A stretch of 64,000 bases of DNA, from positions 2,201,918-2,265,917 of the forward strand of contig CT971583.1 in the NCBI GenBank assembly GCA_000063505.1. The letters are read 5' to 3'. The translations under genes and the position numbers were made by a program. Source of the DNA: Synechococcus sp. WH 7803 (GTDB taxonomy: Bacteria > Cyanobacteriota > Cyanobacteriia > PCC-6307 > Cyanobiaceae). Shown here in pieces: positions 1 through 9,309 of this stretch (within the stretch, counting starts at the first letter, position 1; each line of letters opens with the position of its first letter). Under the pieces are notes generated by a model, which did no database searches, was not told the DNA's origin, and saw only the letters and a list, made by a program, of their open reading frames with translations.

Positions 1-62
1 TCACCAACGCGGGCAACCAGGCGATTGATGGTCGCGCGCAGCAAAGCATCTGGAGGCGTCAT
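1..62 (-). CDS. N-terminal fragment of an unidentified gene
   Basis: An ATG on the minus strand at 62 opens a frame that stays open to the window edge and reads MTPPDALLRATINRLVARVG. It lies 39 bp downstream of the stop of the next minus-strand gene (102-719), so the two are probably co-transcribed. Only 20 residues are visible, which is too little to assign a family. That it is coding is an inference from the open frame and tight spacing. Confidence 0.4.
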   Translation of the reverse strand, partial: MTPPDALLRATINRLVARVG

Positions 63-101
63 TGCGATCTGCCGATGCGCAAACTGTGGCAGATCCCTCC
101 C

Positions 102-719
102 TCATCTGGTGAGGCTGCTCTCCGGATTGGGTGGTGCCGTGGGCGGAGTTGAAAAGGCCTGGGGATCCTCGAACGGTTGAGGATTGACCGGCCTGGCGGG
201 GCTTTCGAACAGACCTGGATCCTGCGCATCAATCACTGAATCAGGAAGCGGTGCAACGGCGGTTTCCGCAGGCGTCTCAGGCTCCAGCTCGACTGCAGGA
301 AGCTCAACAGCAGGGGCGGCCACGGGCGTGGCCGTCCACGCAGGCTCCGTCCAAACGGGCTCCACCAGAGCAGCCTGCTGCTCAGCCTGACGACGTTCAG
401 CCTCGGCAGCGATCGCCGCAGCCTGCTCCTTGGCCTGCTCGAGCTTGCGTTGTTCTGCTTCCACAGCTTCAAGCGCCGCCACATCGCCCATCAACGCTTT
501 GTCCTCGCCGTGGCGACGTCTCAAGTCCCCGAGGGTCTCGCCGGGGAAATCCTGCGGACGGAACGCTTCCTGCTGAGGCTGCTGCCAGGCGGCTCGCATC
601 AACACAACCCGCTGGGTGATGCCGTATCCCATCGCAAAACAAGCACCGGCCACCAAGGGACCAACCCAGAACTTTGGGCGTTTGGGGCGTTGCTGCTCAG
701 ATGCGGAGGGGGCCATCAC
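102..719 (-). CDS. Hypothetical membrane-anchored Pro/Ala/Glu-rich protein
   Basis: A 205-aa protein that I do not recognise. After a basic N-terminus (residues 1-16) comes one hydrophobic segment (about 18-34, WVGPLVAGACFAMGYGI). A charged, Gln/Ala/Glu-rich, probably coiled-coil stretch follows (about 60-115), then a Pro/Ala/Glu-rich tail that looks disordered. This layout suggests a single-pass membrane protein with a long flexible soluble region. It sits between argJ and the fragment at the window edge, on the same strand. No catalytic motif is visible. Confidence 0.65.
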   Translation of the reverse strand: MMAPSASEQQRPKRPKFWVGPLVAGACFAMGYGITQRVVLMRAAWQQPQQEAFRPQDFPGETLGDLRRRHGEDKALMGDVAALEAVEAEQRKLEQAKEQAAAIAAEAERRQAEQQAALVEPVWTEPAWTATPVAAPAVELPAVELEPETPAETAVAPLPDSVIDAQDPGLFESPARPVNPQPFEDPQAFSTPPTAPPNPESSLTR

Positions 720-801
720 TGGAACTCACAGGGTCAACAACACACCTGACGGTGGGCCCCATCCTCGCCCCTGAACGCCAGGAGCGCATCCAAGGCTGCA
801 A

Positions 802-2094
802 TCAGGTGGTGTAGTCGGCGTTGATGCGCACGTATTGATCCGACAAGTCACACCCCCAGGCCCGGCCCTCTCCAGAGCCGGAACCAACGACAAGACGAAT
901 CTGCACCGAGTCGTCCACTAAGTAGCGGCCATAGGCGCGCTCACTGAGATACGCCGAAGCAGCTGAGCGATCAAACACCAGGGGTTGGCCCGCTGCCATC
1001 AGTTGGTGGGGCCCGATCCAGAGGGCAACGGCGTCAGCCTCAAAGGCCACTCCGGAACGACCGGCCGCCGCCACGATGCGGCCCCAGTTGGGGTCACGAC
1101 CATGCACGGCCGTCTTCACCAGCGAGGAGCCACAGATCGTGCGCGCCATCTGCAGGGCTCCGGCCTCCGTGGAGGCTCCCTCCACCTGAACCTCGATCAG
1201 ACAGGTGGCTCCTTCCCCATCGCGGGCGATCGCCCGAGCGAGATGTTGTGCCACCAGGGTGAGTCCTTCCTCCAGCTTGTCCTCACAAAACTCCGGCAGG
1301 GACTCACCGGCGCAGAAGGCCAGCACGGTGTCGTTCGTGCTGGTGTCGCCATCGACGGTGATGGCATTAAAAGAGCGTTCCACCGCCCGCTGCACCATGG
1401 CTTTCCACGTCAGAGGGGGGACGGCCACATCGCAACTGATGGTGCCGAGCATGGTGGCCATATCGGGGTGGATCATTCCTGATCCTTTGGCCATGCCACC
1501 GATGCGCACAGTGCGGCCAGCGAGTTCGGCCTCAAAGGCGATCTGCTTCTCCACCAGATCCGTGGTGAGGATCGCCTGCGCTGCGGCGGATCCCCCCTCC
1601 GGGCTCAGCCCGTCCACCAGAGGATCCAGGCCTGCCAACAGCACCTCCATCGGGATCGGCACACCGATCACCCCCGTGGAACAGATCAACACCGCCTCCC
1701 CATCCACACCCAGGCGATCCGCCAGCGCCTGGGTGGCGCGCTGGCTGTCGATCAAACCGCGATCGCCTGTGCAGGCGTTGGCCTGACCGGAATTGATCAG
1801 CACCGCCCGCGCCTGACCACCCCCGTCCTGCAGTCGTTCAGCGCAGAGATCAACACAGGCGGCACGCACTACCGACCGGGTGAATGCCCCTGCGCACACC
1901 GCACCCTCGGGGGCCAGCACCAAGGCCAGATCAGGCTTGGCAGAAGCCTTCAGGCCAGCGGTGATCCCTGAGGCCTGAAATCCTGTCGGCGCGGTCACCC
2001 CCCCCGCCACCGGCAACCAGTCGGACGAAACCCTGCGAGCGGCGTCAACCACGGCTGTACGCGAGACACTGAAAGCATCCTGCCGCCGCACCAT
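802..2094 (-). CDS. argJ: ArgJ, bifunctional glutamate N-acetyltransferase / amino-acid acetyltransferase
   Basis: ArgJ transfers acetyl from N-acetylornithine to glutamate in the cyclic arginine pathway; some members also use acetyl-CoA. Visible hallmarks are AGGVTAP near the N-terminus, the block MAKGSGMIHPDMATML with the self-cleavage Ala-Thr and Thr nucleophile, and a C-terminal HGRDPNWGRI motif. The family is autoprocessed into alpha and beta chains. The ATG at 2094 gives 430 aa, somewhat long; a GTG at 2052 gives 416 aa, nearer the usual length, so the true start may be internal. The 2094 start overlaps the divergent coaE start (shared CATG). An ATG further up at 2142 would run well into coaE and is unlikely. 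Confidence 0.95.
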   Translation of the reverse strand: MVRRQDAFSVSRTAVVDAARRVSSDWLPVAGGVTAPTGFQASGITAGLKASAKPDLALVLAPEGAVCAGAFTRSVVRAACVDLCAERLQDGGGQARAVLINSGQANACTGDRGLIDSQRATQALADRLGVDGEAVLICSTGVIGVPIPMEVLLAGLDPLVDGLSPEGGSAAAQAILTTDLVEKQIAFEAELAGRTVRIGGMAKGSGMIHPDMATMLGTISCDVAVPPLTWKAMVQRAVERSFNAITVDGDTSTNDTVLAFCAGESLPEFCEDKLEEGLTLVAQHLARAIARDGEGATCLIEVQVEGASTEAGALQMARTICGSSLVKTAVHGRDPNWGRIVAAAGRSGVAFEADAVALWIGPHQLMAAGQPLVFDRSAASAYLSERAYGRYLVDDSVQIRLVVGSGSGEGRAWGCDLSDQYVRINADYTT

Positions 2095-2704
2095 GCCAAG
2101 CCAACGCCGGATCGGTCTCACCGGCGGCATCGCATCGGGCAAAAGCAGCGTGGGGCGCTGGTTGAGCGACCACGGACTCCCGGTTCTGGATGCCGATCGC
2201 TACGCCAGGGACGCCCTCGCCCCTGGCAGTGCAAGCTGCCAAGCCGTGCTGGAGCGGTACGGACCCGCTGTGGCTGCCCGTGGGGCACGAGCCGACGTGG
2301 GGGAGCTGAATCGATCGGCCCTGGCCGACATCGTGTTCGCCGATGCGGTGGAGCGCCAATGGCTCGAACAGCTGATCCACCCCCTCGTCCGGCAGGCCTT
2401 TGACACCGCTCTCGGCGAGCTTGAGCTCACACCAGCGGTCGTGCTGATGGTTCCTCTGCTCTATGAATCCGGCCTGGAGAGCCTGTGCACGGAAGTGTGG
2501 GTTGTGCGCTGCAGCAAGGAGCAACAACAGCAACGGCTGATTCAGCGCAACAGGCTCTCGGCTCAGCAGGCCGATCAACGCATCGAGGCGCAATGGCCGC
2601 TGGCACGCAAATGCCTGCTGGCGGATCAGATCATCGACAACAGCGGCGAACCGGGTGCGTGGACAGCAACCGTGGCCTCTCTGCTGGAACAGGGAAGCTG
2701 CTGA
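2093..2704 (+). CDS. coaE: CoaE, dephospho-CoA kinase
   Basis: Cytosolic kinase for the last step of coenzyme A synthesis, phosphorylating the ribose 3'-hydroxyl of dephospho-CoA. The 203-aa length is normal. The N-terminus has the P-loop GLTGGIASGKSSV (residues about 8-20), followed by the family segment DADRYARDAL (about 34-43), and VLMVPLLYESGLE (about 120-132). A Gln-rich stretch EQQQQRLIQRN is typical of the lid region. It is divergent from argJ with overlapping start codons, leaving no conventional intergenic promoter space, and its stop lies 7 bp from the gatB stop on the other strand. Confidence 0.95.
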   Translation: MPSQRRIGLTGGIASGKSSVGRWLSDHGLPVLDADRYARDALAPGSASCQAVLERYGPAVAARGARADVGELNRSALADIVFADAVERQWLEQLIHPLVRQAFDTALGELELTPAVVLMVPLLYESGLESLCTEVWVVRCSKEQQQQRLIQRNRLSAQQADQRIEAQWPLARKCLLADQIIDNSGEPGAWTATVASLLEQGSC

Positions 2705-2711
2705 AGCAAGC

Positions 2712-4196
2712 TCAGCCTTTGAGCTTCTTGCTGAGAATCTGATTGGCGAGCTTGGGGTCGGCCTTGCCGCCGGTTTTCTTCATCAGCTGGCCAACGAAGA
2801 AGCCCTGCAGTTTGGTCTTACCGCCGCGGAACGCCTCCACCTCATCGGGATGGGCCCCCAGAAGCTCATCAACGATGGCCTCAATCGCAGCCGGGTCACT
2901 GATCATGCCGAGGCCGCGTTCATCAACGATCGCCTTGGGTGAACCACCGTTCTCCAGCAGTTCGGGCAGGATCTCTTTGGCGATCTTGCCGCTGATCTTG
3001 CCGCCGTCGATCAACTGCACCATCTCAGCCAGCTGTTCGGGGCGGAAGGGCAGGTTGGCGTAACTGAGCCGGTTGCTGTTCACATAGGCGGCGATATCGC
3101 CGGTGATCCAGTTGGCCGCAAGCTTGGCGTCGGCACCTGCGACCACCACGGCCTCGAAGTAGTCGGCCATCGGCTTCTCGTCGGTGAGCACCCGGGCGTC
3201 GTACTGGGACAGCCCCAGGGTGTCGGCGTAGCGGTGGCGCTTGGCTGCCGGCAGCTCCGGCAGCTCCGCCCGCCAGGAGTCGCGCTGGTCAGCACTCACC
3301 TCGATCGGCCCAAGATCCGGATCTGGGAAATAGCGGTAATCACTGGCCCCCTCCTTGCTGCGCATGCTCTTGGTGAGCTGCTTGCTCTCATCCCAGAGCC
3401 GCGTTTCCTGAACGATGGGCTCACCGGCCTCGTAGGCCTTGATCTGCCGTTGGATCTCGTACTCACAAGCCTTCTGAATGGCCGAGAACGAGTTCATGTT
3501 CTTGATCTCCACCTTGGTGCCGAACGGCGCCTCCGGCCCTCGGCGCACGGAGATGTTCACGTCACAGCGGAGTGAACCCTCCTGCATGTTTCCGTCGCTC
3601 ACGCCCAGGTAGCGCATGATGCGACGGATTTCCGAGGCGTATTCCGCCGCTTCCCGGCCCGTGCGCAGATCCGGCTTGCTCACAATCTCCGCAAGAGCAA
3701 CGCCGGCGCGGTTGTAATCCACCAACGAATGGGTGGAGCCAGCCAAACGATCGCTGCCGGCATGCACCAACTTGCCGGCATCCTCCTCCATGTGAAGGCG
3801 CTCGATGCCGATGGTTTTCAGATAGGTGTCTTTGCCCTTCTCGGCCACCTCCACTTCGATCCAGCCGTCCTCTGCGATCGGTTCGTCGTACTGGGAGATC
3901 TGATAGTTCTTGGGCAGGTCGGGGTAGAAATATTGTTTGCGATCGAACTTGCTGTGCTCGGCAATGTTCAGATTGAGTGCCATCGCCGCTTTGACGGCGT
4001 ACTCCAGCACCTTCTGATTAAGAACGGGAAGCGTTCCCGGCAGCCCGCACACCACCGGGTCGATGTGGGTGTTGGGGTCATCCCCGAACGCCGTGGATGC
4101 AGCCGTGAAAATCTTGCTGTTGGTGCCCAGCTGAACGTGGGTCTCGAGACCGATCACCGCTTCCCAGGCCTGATCTGTTGCTGCAGGTGCCGCCAT
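2712..4196 (-). CDS. gatB: GatB, Asp/Glu-tRNA amidotransferase subunit B
   Basis: GatB is the kinase/tRNA-binding subunit of the GatCAB complex, which converts Glu-tRNA(Gln) to Gln-tRNA(Gln), the usual route in cyanobacteria lacking GlnRS. The protein from the ATG at 4196 is 494 aa, normal for the family; an upstream extension to 4283 would intrude on the divergent thiO promoter and was rejected. Visible family blocks are VIGLETHVQL at the N-terminus, the LPKNYQISQYD segment, KVEIKNMNSFSA, and the C-terminal YqeY-like domain ending in ANQILSKKL. gatA and gatC are not in the window. Confidence 0.96.
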   Translation of the reverse strand: MAAPAATDQAWEAVIGLETHVQLGTNSKIFTAASTAFGDDPNTHIDPVVCGLPGTLPVLNQKVLEYAVKAAMALNLNIAEHSKFDRKQYFYPDLPKNYQISQYDEPIAEDGWIEVEVAEKGKDTYLKTIGIERLHMEEDAGKLVHAGSDRLAGSTHSLVDYNRAGVALAEIVSKPDLRTGREAAEYASEIRRIMRYLGVSDGNMQEGSLRCDVNISVRRGPEAPFGTKVEIKNMNSFSAIQKACEYEIQRQIKAYEAGEPIVQETRLWDESKQLTKSMRSKEGASDYRYFPDPDLGPIEVSADQRDSWRAELPELPAAKRHRYADTLGLSQYDARVLTDEKPMADYFEAVVVAGADAKLAANWITGDIAAYVNSNRLSYANLPFRPEQLAEMVQLIDGGKISGKIAKEILPELLENGGSPKAIVDERGLGMISDPAAIEAIVDELLGAHPDEVEAFRGGKTKLQGFFVGQLMKKTGGKADPKLANQILSKKLKG

Positions 4197-4264
4197 CCGC
4201 TGTGTGGAACGTTCAGAGCAGGGCAATCCTATGGAAAGACCGCGAACCGCAGCCCCCAACAGCC

Positions 4265-5392
4265 ATGACCGCCTTGCGCCCACCCGCCACTGACGCCGCG
4301 TTGATCCTTGGCGGTGGATTGATGGGCCTGGCCATCGCCCATCAGCTGGCCCGGCGTGACCATCCTGTGTGCGTGATCAGCCGGCGGCGCGGTGAGGCCG
4401 CAGGGTTCGTGGCGGCAGGCATGCTGGCTCCCCACGCTGAAGGCCTGAGCAGTGACCAGCTGCGCTTCGGTCAACTGAGCCTGGAGCGGGTTCCGAGCTG
4501 GGTCGCCCAGATCGAGGCCGACAGCGGCCTGCCCTGCGGACTGCGATCCACAGGCATTGTGGTGCCCTTCAGCAGCAGTGATCAGCGGGATCGCTACCCC
4601 ACGGCAGCCTTCGGAACAGCCCTGAACCGCCAGCAGCTGGAGCGGGAAGTCCCGGGCATCGCCCCGACGTGGCAGGCCGGCCTGCTGTTCGAGCAGGACG
4701 GCCAGATCGACAACCGCCGCCAGTTGATGCGCTCCCTGGAAAGCGCCTGCGTGGAACGGGGGGTGCAATTTCTTGAAGGCGTGGAAGTGCTGGACCTGCT
4801 GCAAAGCGGTAACCAACGCATCACAGCACGCATCCGTGACGCCGAAGGAACAGTAACGGAACGAAACAGTGCCATCGCCGTGCTTTGCTCCGGAGCCTGG
4901 AGCAGCCAGCTCCTGCCTCAGCTGCCGATTTTCCCCGTGAAAGGGCAGATGCTCTCCCTCCAGGCTCCTCGGGGCGCTCTTAAACGCGTGATCTTCGGAC
5001 CAGGCACTTACCTGGTGCCCAGAGAAGACGGCCTGGTGGTGGTGGGCGCCACATCGGAGCGGGACGCGGGGTTTGCCGAGGGCCTCACCCCTCAAGGGCA
5101 AAGCACTCTCAAACAGGGCATTGCCTCGCTGCTTCCGGAAGCCTCGGGCTGGCCCCCGATGGAACGCTGGTGGGGATTCCGGCCCTGCACGCCGGACGAG
5201 GGGCCCCTGCTGGGCCGAGGCCCCCTCTCTGGCCTTTGGCTGGCCTGCGGCCATCACCGCAACGGAGTGCTGATGGCTGCAGCCACAGCCGAGGCCATTG
5301 CGGACTGCGTGAGCCAGGGCCATGCCCGCGATGACCTCGAGCGCTTGCTGCCCTGTTTCCAATGGCAGCGGTTTGACGCCGGCGTCAGCTGA
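4265..5392 (+). CDS. thiO: ThiO-like glycine oxidase (FAD-dependent)
   Basis: DAO-family flavoprotein that oxidises glycine to dehydroglycine for the thiazole half of thiamin; sarcosine or D-amino acids are possible alternative substrates. The 375-aa protein begins with an FAD Rossmann motif, LILGGGLMGLAIAHQLARR (about residues 13-31), and ends with the typical block WWGFRPCTPDEGPLLGR and the GHHRNGVL motif. The ATG at 4265 was preferred over an in-frame upstream ATG at 4178 because that one would lie inside gatB. Its last 8 bp overlap the end of the convergent glutamine-synthetase-like gene. Confidence 0.88.
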   Translation: MTALRPPATDAALILGGGLMGLAIAHQLARRDHPVCVISRRRGEAAGFVAAGMLAPHAEGLSSDQLRFGQLSLERVPSWVAQIEADSGLPCGLRSTGIVVPFSSSDQRDRYPTAAFGTALNRQQLEREVPGIAPTWQAGLLFEQDGQIDNRRQLMRSLESACVERGVQFLEGVEVLDLLQSGNQRITARIRDAEGTVTERNSAIAVLCSGAWSSQLLPQLPIFPVKGQMLSLQAPRGALKRVIFGPGTYLVPREDGLVVVGATSERDAGFAEGLTPQGQSTLKQGIASLLPEASGWPPMERWWGFRPCTPDEGPLLGRGPLSGLWLACGHHRNGVLMAAATAEAIADCVSQGHARDDLERLLPCFQWQRFDAGVS

Positions 5393-6731
5393 GGTCTCCC
5401 ACCAGCGGCCACCAACGGGTGCTGGCGATCACCTGTTCCGCGGGCCAACCCGCACAACGCTCAATCTCGGCATCGATGCTGTCGAGCACGCTCCCATGCA
5501 GCAGCTCCCCCATCGCCGCCGACAGCACTGCACTGGATGCCAAGGCTGCGCGCCCTTCCGCCAAGGACTGGGGCAGACGGGCATGGGCCGCTGTGCTGCC
5601 GTCCGCGCGCGCCGGATCACCGCGCACCGGCGCCGGCAGGGGAACAACGTCGCTGAGAGCGGCCAGCGCCAACACCTGCAGAGCGCCAAGCAACAGGTAG
5701 GGATTGGCCCCCAGATCGGCAACTTTCAGCTCGAGATGGGCGGGCACTTGATCCAGCGAGGTGGGAACCAAACGCAAGGCCGCCTCGCGATTTTCAATCC
5801 CCCACACCTGATAGGGCGCCGACCAGGAGCTGGGGGCCAGACGGGCGTAGGAGGCCGAAAGCGGACAGGCGATCGGCAGCAACGCCGGCAGATGATGCAG
5901 CACACCGGCAATCAGCGCCGCACCCTCCGGCGACACGCCACCTGGGCCATCGCCCCCCTGCAGCACGGGCTGACCATGCCGGAGAAGGCTGAAGTGCACA
6001 TGACCGCCGTTGCCGACCTGATCCGTGGTGAGCTTGGGCGTGAAGCTGCAACGCAACCCCAGTCGCCGGCTCACGCGCTGAATCACCAGGCGAGCCAAAA
6101 CCAGGCGATCGGCGGCTTCCACAGCCGACCCATGGGCCAAAGACAACTCGAACTGGGACGCGCCGTATTCGGGGTGAAACTGCAACCAGTCCAGCCCAGC
6201 GGCATCCAGAGCGTCACAGATCTCAGAGGCATAGTCGAGACCTTCCACCAAGCGATCAGCCCCATAGGGCCCGCCGGGAAATGCGGGAGACCCCGGGGCT
6301 CCCCCCTCCGCTGACAGCACCATCCATTCGAGCTCGAAGCCCGCTTGCAGCGTCAGCCCTTGCTGCTGCAAACGATCCTGCTGCAGCCGGCAGAAACTGC
6401 GCTGATCGGCCTCGTAGGCCCGTCCATCACGCCAACGCCGCTCTCCAGGGGCCCAGGCCCAGCCGCGATCGGGCTCGAGCGGAACCAGCGCCTCCGCCAC
6501 AGCATGGAGACGCAGGTCTTCATCCGGTCGGGCGCAACGGTGCGCAGCAGCGATGCATCCATCCACCCGGAAGGCATCGGCTACCGGCGAAAACCCCACA
6601 CCCAGATCGGCGGCCGTGTCGAGATGGCGGCGGGGCACCACCTTCACCAAGGAAGCGCCGGCATGATTTACCCAGGTGATCGCCACGCGCTTCAGCCAGG
6701 GCTGCAGAGCATGGGAACCGTGATCGCTCAC
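5385..6731 (-). CDS. Glutamine synthetase family protein (GlnA-like gamma-glutamyl ligase)
   Basis: A 448-aa member of the GS superfamily. Recognisable blocks are GFELEWMVLS (metal-binding Glu pair region), the QFHPEYGASQFELS segment, GNGGHVHFSL (catalytic/metal motif) and IENREAALRLVP followed by NPYLLLGALQ. The N-terminal segment is not that of the type I GlnA of ammonium assimilation, so a gamma-glutamyl-polyamine or other gamma-glutamyl ligase role is possible. The substrate cannot be read from the sequence. It begins with GTG. SpeA (polyamine synthesis) lies nearby, which makes a gamma-glutamylpolyamine idea attractive but unproven. Confidence 0.85.
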   Translation of the reverse strand: MSDHGSHALQPWLKRVAITWVNHAGASLVKVVPRRHLDTAADLGVGFSPVADAFRVDGCIAAAHRCARPDEDLRLHAVAEALVPLEPDRGWAWAPGERRWRDGRAYEADQRSFCRLQQDRLQQQGLTLQAGFELEWMVLSAEGGAPGSPAFPGGPYGADRLVEGLDYASEICDALDAAGLDWLQFHPEYGASQFELSLAHGSAVEAADRLVLARLVIQRVSRRLGLRCSFTPKLTTDQVGNGGHVHFSLLRHGQPVLQGGDGPGGVSPEGAALIAGVLHHLPALLPIACPLSASYARLAPSSWSAPYQVWGIENREAALRLVPTSLDQVPAHLELKVADLGANPYLLLGALQVLALAALSDVVPLPAPVRGDPARADGSTAAHARLPQSLAEGRAALASSAVLSAAMGELLHGSVLDSIDAEIERCAGWPAEQVIASTRWWPLVGDLS

Positions 6732-6800
6732 AAAACCGATTAGCCGAGTCCTCTCATGATGCGCCGCACGAGGGCAGAGGACCCGGCCCGAGCTGATGAA

Positions 6801-7259
6801 TCAGCCTTCGGTGCGCCATCCCTGATCAGAAGGGGTCCAATCGCTCAGCTCGGACGCTTGGAACCAGAGACCGATCTCGAACTGCGCGGTTTCAGGCGCA
6901 TCAGAGCCGTGAATCACATTGCGGCCGATGTTGATGGCCAGATCGCCGCGAATGGTGCCTGGTTCTGCCTCCAGAGGTTTGGTGGCGCCGATGAGCTTGC
7001 GAGCGCTGGCGATCACACCGTCGCCTTCCCACACCATCGCCACCACAGGACCTGAGGTGATGAAGTCGACCAGTCCAGCGAAGAACGGACGCTCCTTATG
7101 AACGCCGTAGTGCTGCTCCGCCAGTTCACGGCTGGGGGTGAGCTGCTTGAGGCCCACAAGCTTGAAGCCCTTGCGCTCGAAACGCCCAAGGATCTCGCCG
7201 ATGAGACCGCGCTGAACCCCGTCGGGCTTGATGGCGATGAAGGTGCGTTCCGAGGCCAT
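6801..7259 (-). CDS. ndk: Ndk, nucleoside diphosphate kinase
   Basis: Balances NTP pools by transferring gamma-phosphate through a phospho-histidine. The 152-aa length from the ATG at 7259 matches the family; the start eight codons upstream was rejected because [18 protein letters not shown] is the canonical N-terminus. The active-site His lies in the conserved [14 protein letters not shown] block. The gene is divergent from speA. Downstream, a 7-bp inverted repeat (6748-6754 with 6776-6782) with a loop of about 21 nt could be a weak terminator. Confidence 0.97.
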   Translation of the reverse strand: MASERTFIAIKPDGVQRGLIGEILGRFERKGFKLVGLKQLTPSRELAEQHYGVHKERPFFAGLVDFITSGPVVAMVWEGDGVIASARKLIGATKPLEAEPGTIRGDLAINIGRNVIHGSDAPETAQFEIGLWFQASELSDWTPSDQGWRTEG

Positions 7260-7395
7260 GGAAAAACAAAAAACCGTCGCCATCGTCCGTGGCAGCCGGC
7301 CCGCTTGGCAAGCAAGCGGACTGCGCCGAGCTGTTGAAGCGATGAACCCTGCCTAGATTCGCGGCACAGAGCCTGGAGAGCACCGTTTGACGCTG

Positions 7396-9306
7396 ATGGC
7401 CCACACCAGCACCGCTGGACCATGGACCGTGCAGGACGGTGCCGATCTCTACGGACTGGATCGCTGGGGCGATCCTTACTTCTCGACCAACTCCCGCGGT
7501 CATATCACCGTGCAACCCCAGGGCGAGCGGGGCGGCAGCATCGACCTGATCGAACTCGTTGAGGGCCTGCAGGCCAGGGATCTCGGCCTTCCACTGCTGA
7601 TCCGCTTCGACGACATCCTTGAAGATCGCCTCGAGCGGTTGCATGCGGCCTTCGACCGTGCGATCGCGCACTACGGCTATGCGGGCCGCTATCAGGGCGT
7701 GTTCCCTGTGAAGTGCAACCAGCAGCGCCACGTGGTGGAACGCATCGTGGAAAGCGGCCAGCGCTGGCACTTCGGTCTGGAGGCAGGGAGCAAGGCGGAA
7801 CTGCTCATTGCCCTCTCACTGCTGAACGATCCGGACGCTCTGCTGATCTGCAATGGCTACAAGGATCAGCGGTACCTGGAAACGGCCATCCTGGCGCGCA
7901 AACTCGGGCGTCAGCCCGTGGTGGTGATCGAACAACCCGACGAGGTGGAGCGGATCATCCGGGCGAGCGATCACCTGGGTGCAGCACCGATGATTGGAAT
8001 TCGGGCACGCCTCTCCACCCGTAGTACGGGCCGCTGGGGCAGCTCTGTGGGAGACCGCGCCAAATTTGGGCTCTCCATCCCCGAACTGCTCGACACCACC
8101 GAGGCACTACGCAACGCGGGGCTTCTGAAGGAACTGCGCTTGCTGCACTTCCACATCGGCAGCCAGATCAATGACATCGCCGTGCTGAAAGATGCCCTGC
8201 AGGAGGCGGGACAGATTTACGGCGAACTGCACCGGCTGGGTGCTCCCATGGGCTTCCTCGACGTGGGTGGTGGCCTGGGGGTCGACTACGACGGCAGCCG
8301 CAGCGCCACCGCCGCCTCCACCAATTACTCGCTCCAGAACTACGCCAACGACGTGGTGGCCACCGTGAAGGAATGCTGTGAACCCAGCGGTGTTCCCGTG
8401 CCCACGCTCGTGAGCGAAAGCGGTCGCGCCCTGGCCAGCCATTTCAGCGTGCTGGTGTTCGACATCCTCGGCACCGGTGCCGCGCCGGACGAGCGGCCGG
8501 AACCGATGGACGACGATCCGCTGATCCTGCGCAACCTGCATGAAACCTTTGATGGCATCACCACCGCGAACCTGCAGGAAGCCTGGAACGACGTTCTCAA
8601 ATTCAAGGGCGATGCACTGAGCGCGTTCCGCCTGGGATACCTGAGCCTTCCGGAGCGGGCGCGGGCCGAGCAACTGGCCTGGGCCTGTGCGCGGCGCATC
8701 AGTCGCCTGTTGCCAGCGGATGACAGCAGCCCCGAGGAGCTGCGCAACCTGCGCGCCAGCCTGGCCAGCACCTACTACGGCAATTTTTCAGTGTTTCGAT
8801 CGGCACCCGACACCTGGGCGATCGATCAGCTGTTTCCCGTGATGCCGATTCATCGCCTCGATGAACAGCCCAACCAGCTCGGAAGCATTGCTGATCTCAC
8901 CTGTGACTCCGATGGCAAGCTGGCTCGCTTTATTCAGGGCGGTCAAAGCAAACCCCTGCTGGAACTGCACAGCCCCAAGCCGGATCAGCCCTACCTGATT
9001 GGACTGTTTCTGGCCGGTGCTTACCAGGAGGTGATGGGCAACCTGCACAACCTGTTCGGAAGCACCAATGCCGTGCACATCCGCCTGGCCCCAGGCGGTG
9101 GCTATCTGCTCGACCACGTGGTGCGCGGCGACACCAATTCCGATGTGCTCGAAGCGATGGAGCACGACCCTGATCTGATGCTCGAACGCCTCCGCCTGGC
9201 CAGTGAGGAGGCCATCCGCGAACAGCGGCTGTCGGTCAACGACGCCAGACTGTTGATCAGTCACGTGGCCAGCAGTCTTCAGCAGGCCACCTATCTCCAG
9301 GGCTGA
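7396..9306 (+). CDS. speA: SpeA, biosynthetic arginine decarboxylase
   Basis: PLP enzyme that decarboxylates arginine to agmatine, feeding putrescine and spermidine synthesis. The 636-aa size fits the biosynthetic SpeA family. The PLP-lysine region is YQGVFPVKCNQQRHV (about residues 99-113), and the glycine-rich phosphate-binding block is FLDVGGGLGVDYDG. The region holding VSESGRALASH follows. An in-frame TTG at 7387 would add three residues; the ATG is preferred. The COQ4-like gene follows after 3 bp, suggesting co-transcription. Confidence 0.95.
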   Translation: MAHTSTAGPWTVQDGADLYGLDRWGDPYFSTNSRGHITVQPQGERGGSIDLIELVEGLQARDLGLPLLIRFDDILEDRLERLHAAFDRAIAHYGYAGRYQGVFPVKCNQQRHVVERIVESGQRWHFGLEAGSKAELLIALSLLNDPDALLICNGYKDQRYLETAILARKLGRQPVVVIEQPDEVERIIRASDHLGAAPMIGIRARLSTRSTGRWGSSVGDRAKFGLSIPELLDTTEALRNAGLLKELRLLHFHIGSQINDIAVLKDALQEAGQIYGELHRLGAPMGFLDVGGGLGVDYDGSRSATAASTNYSLQNYANDVVATVKECCEPSGVPVPTLVSESGRALASHFSVLVFDILGTGAAPDERPEPMDDDPLILRNLHETFDGITTANLQEAWNDVLKFKGDALSAFRLGYLSLPERARAEQLAWACARRISRLLPADDSSPEELRNLRASLASTYYGNFSVFRSAPDTWAIDQLFPVMPIHRLDEQPNQLGSIADLTCDSDGKLARFIQGGQSKPLLELHSPKPDQPYLIGLFLAGAYQEVMGNLHNLFGSTNAVHIRLAPGGGYLLDHVVRGDTNSDVLEAMEHDPDLMLERLRLASEEAIREQRLSVNDARLLISHVASSLQQATYLQG

Positions 9307-9309
9307 CCC

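Noticed and set aside
4229-5362. Long minus-strand frame opposite thiO (377 codons)
   Set aside because: An antisense frame typical of high-GC coding DNA, with no domain; thiO on the other strand has clear FAD and DAO motifs.
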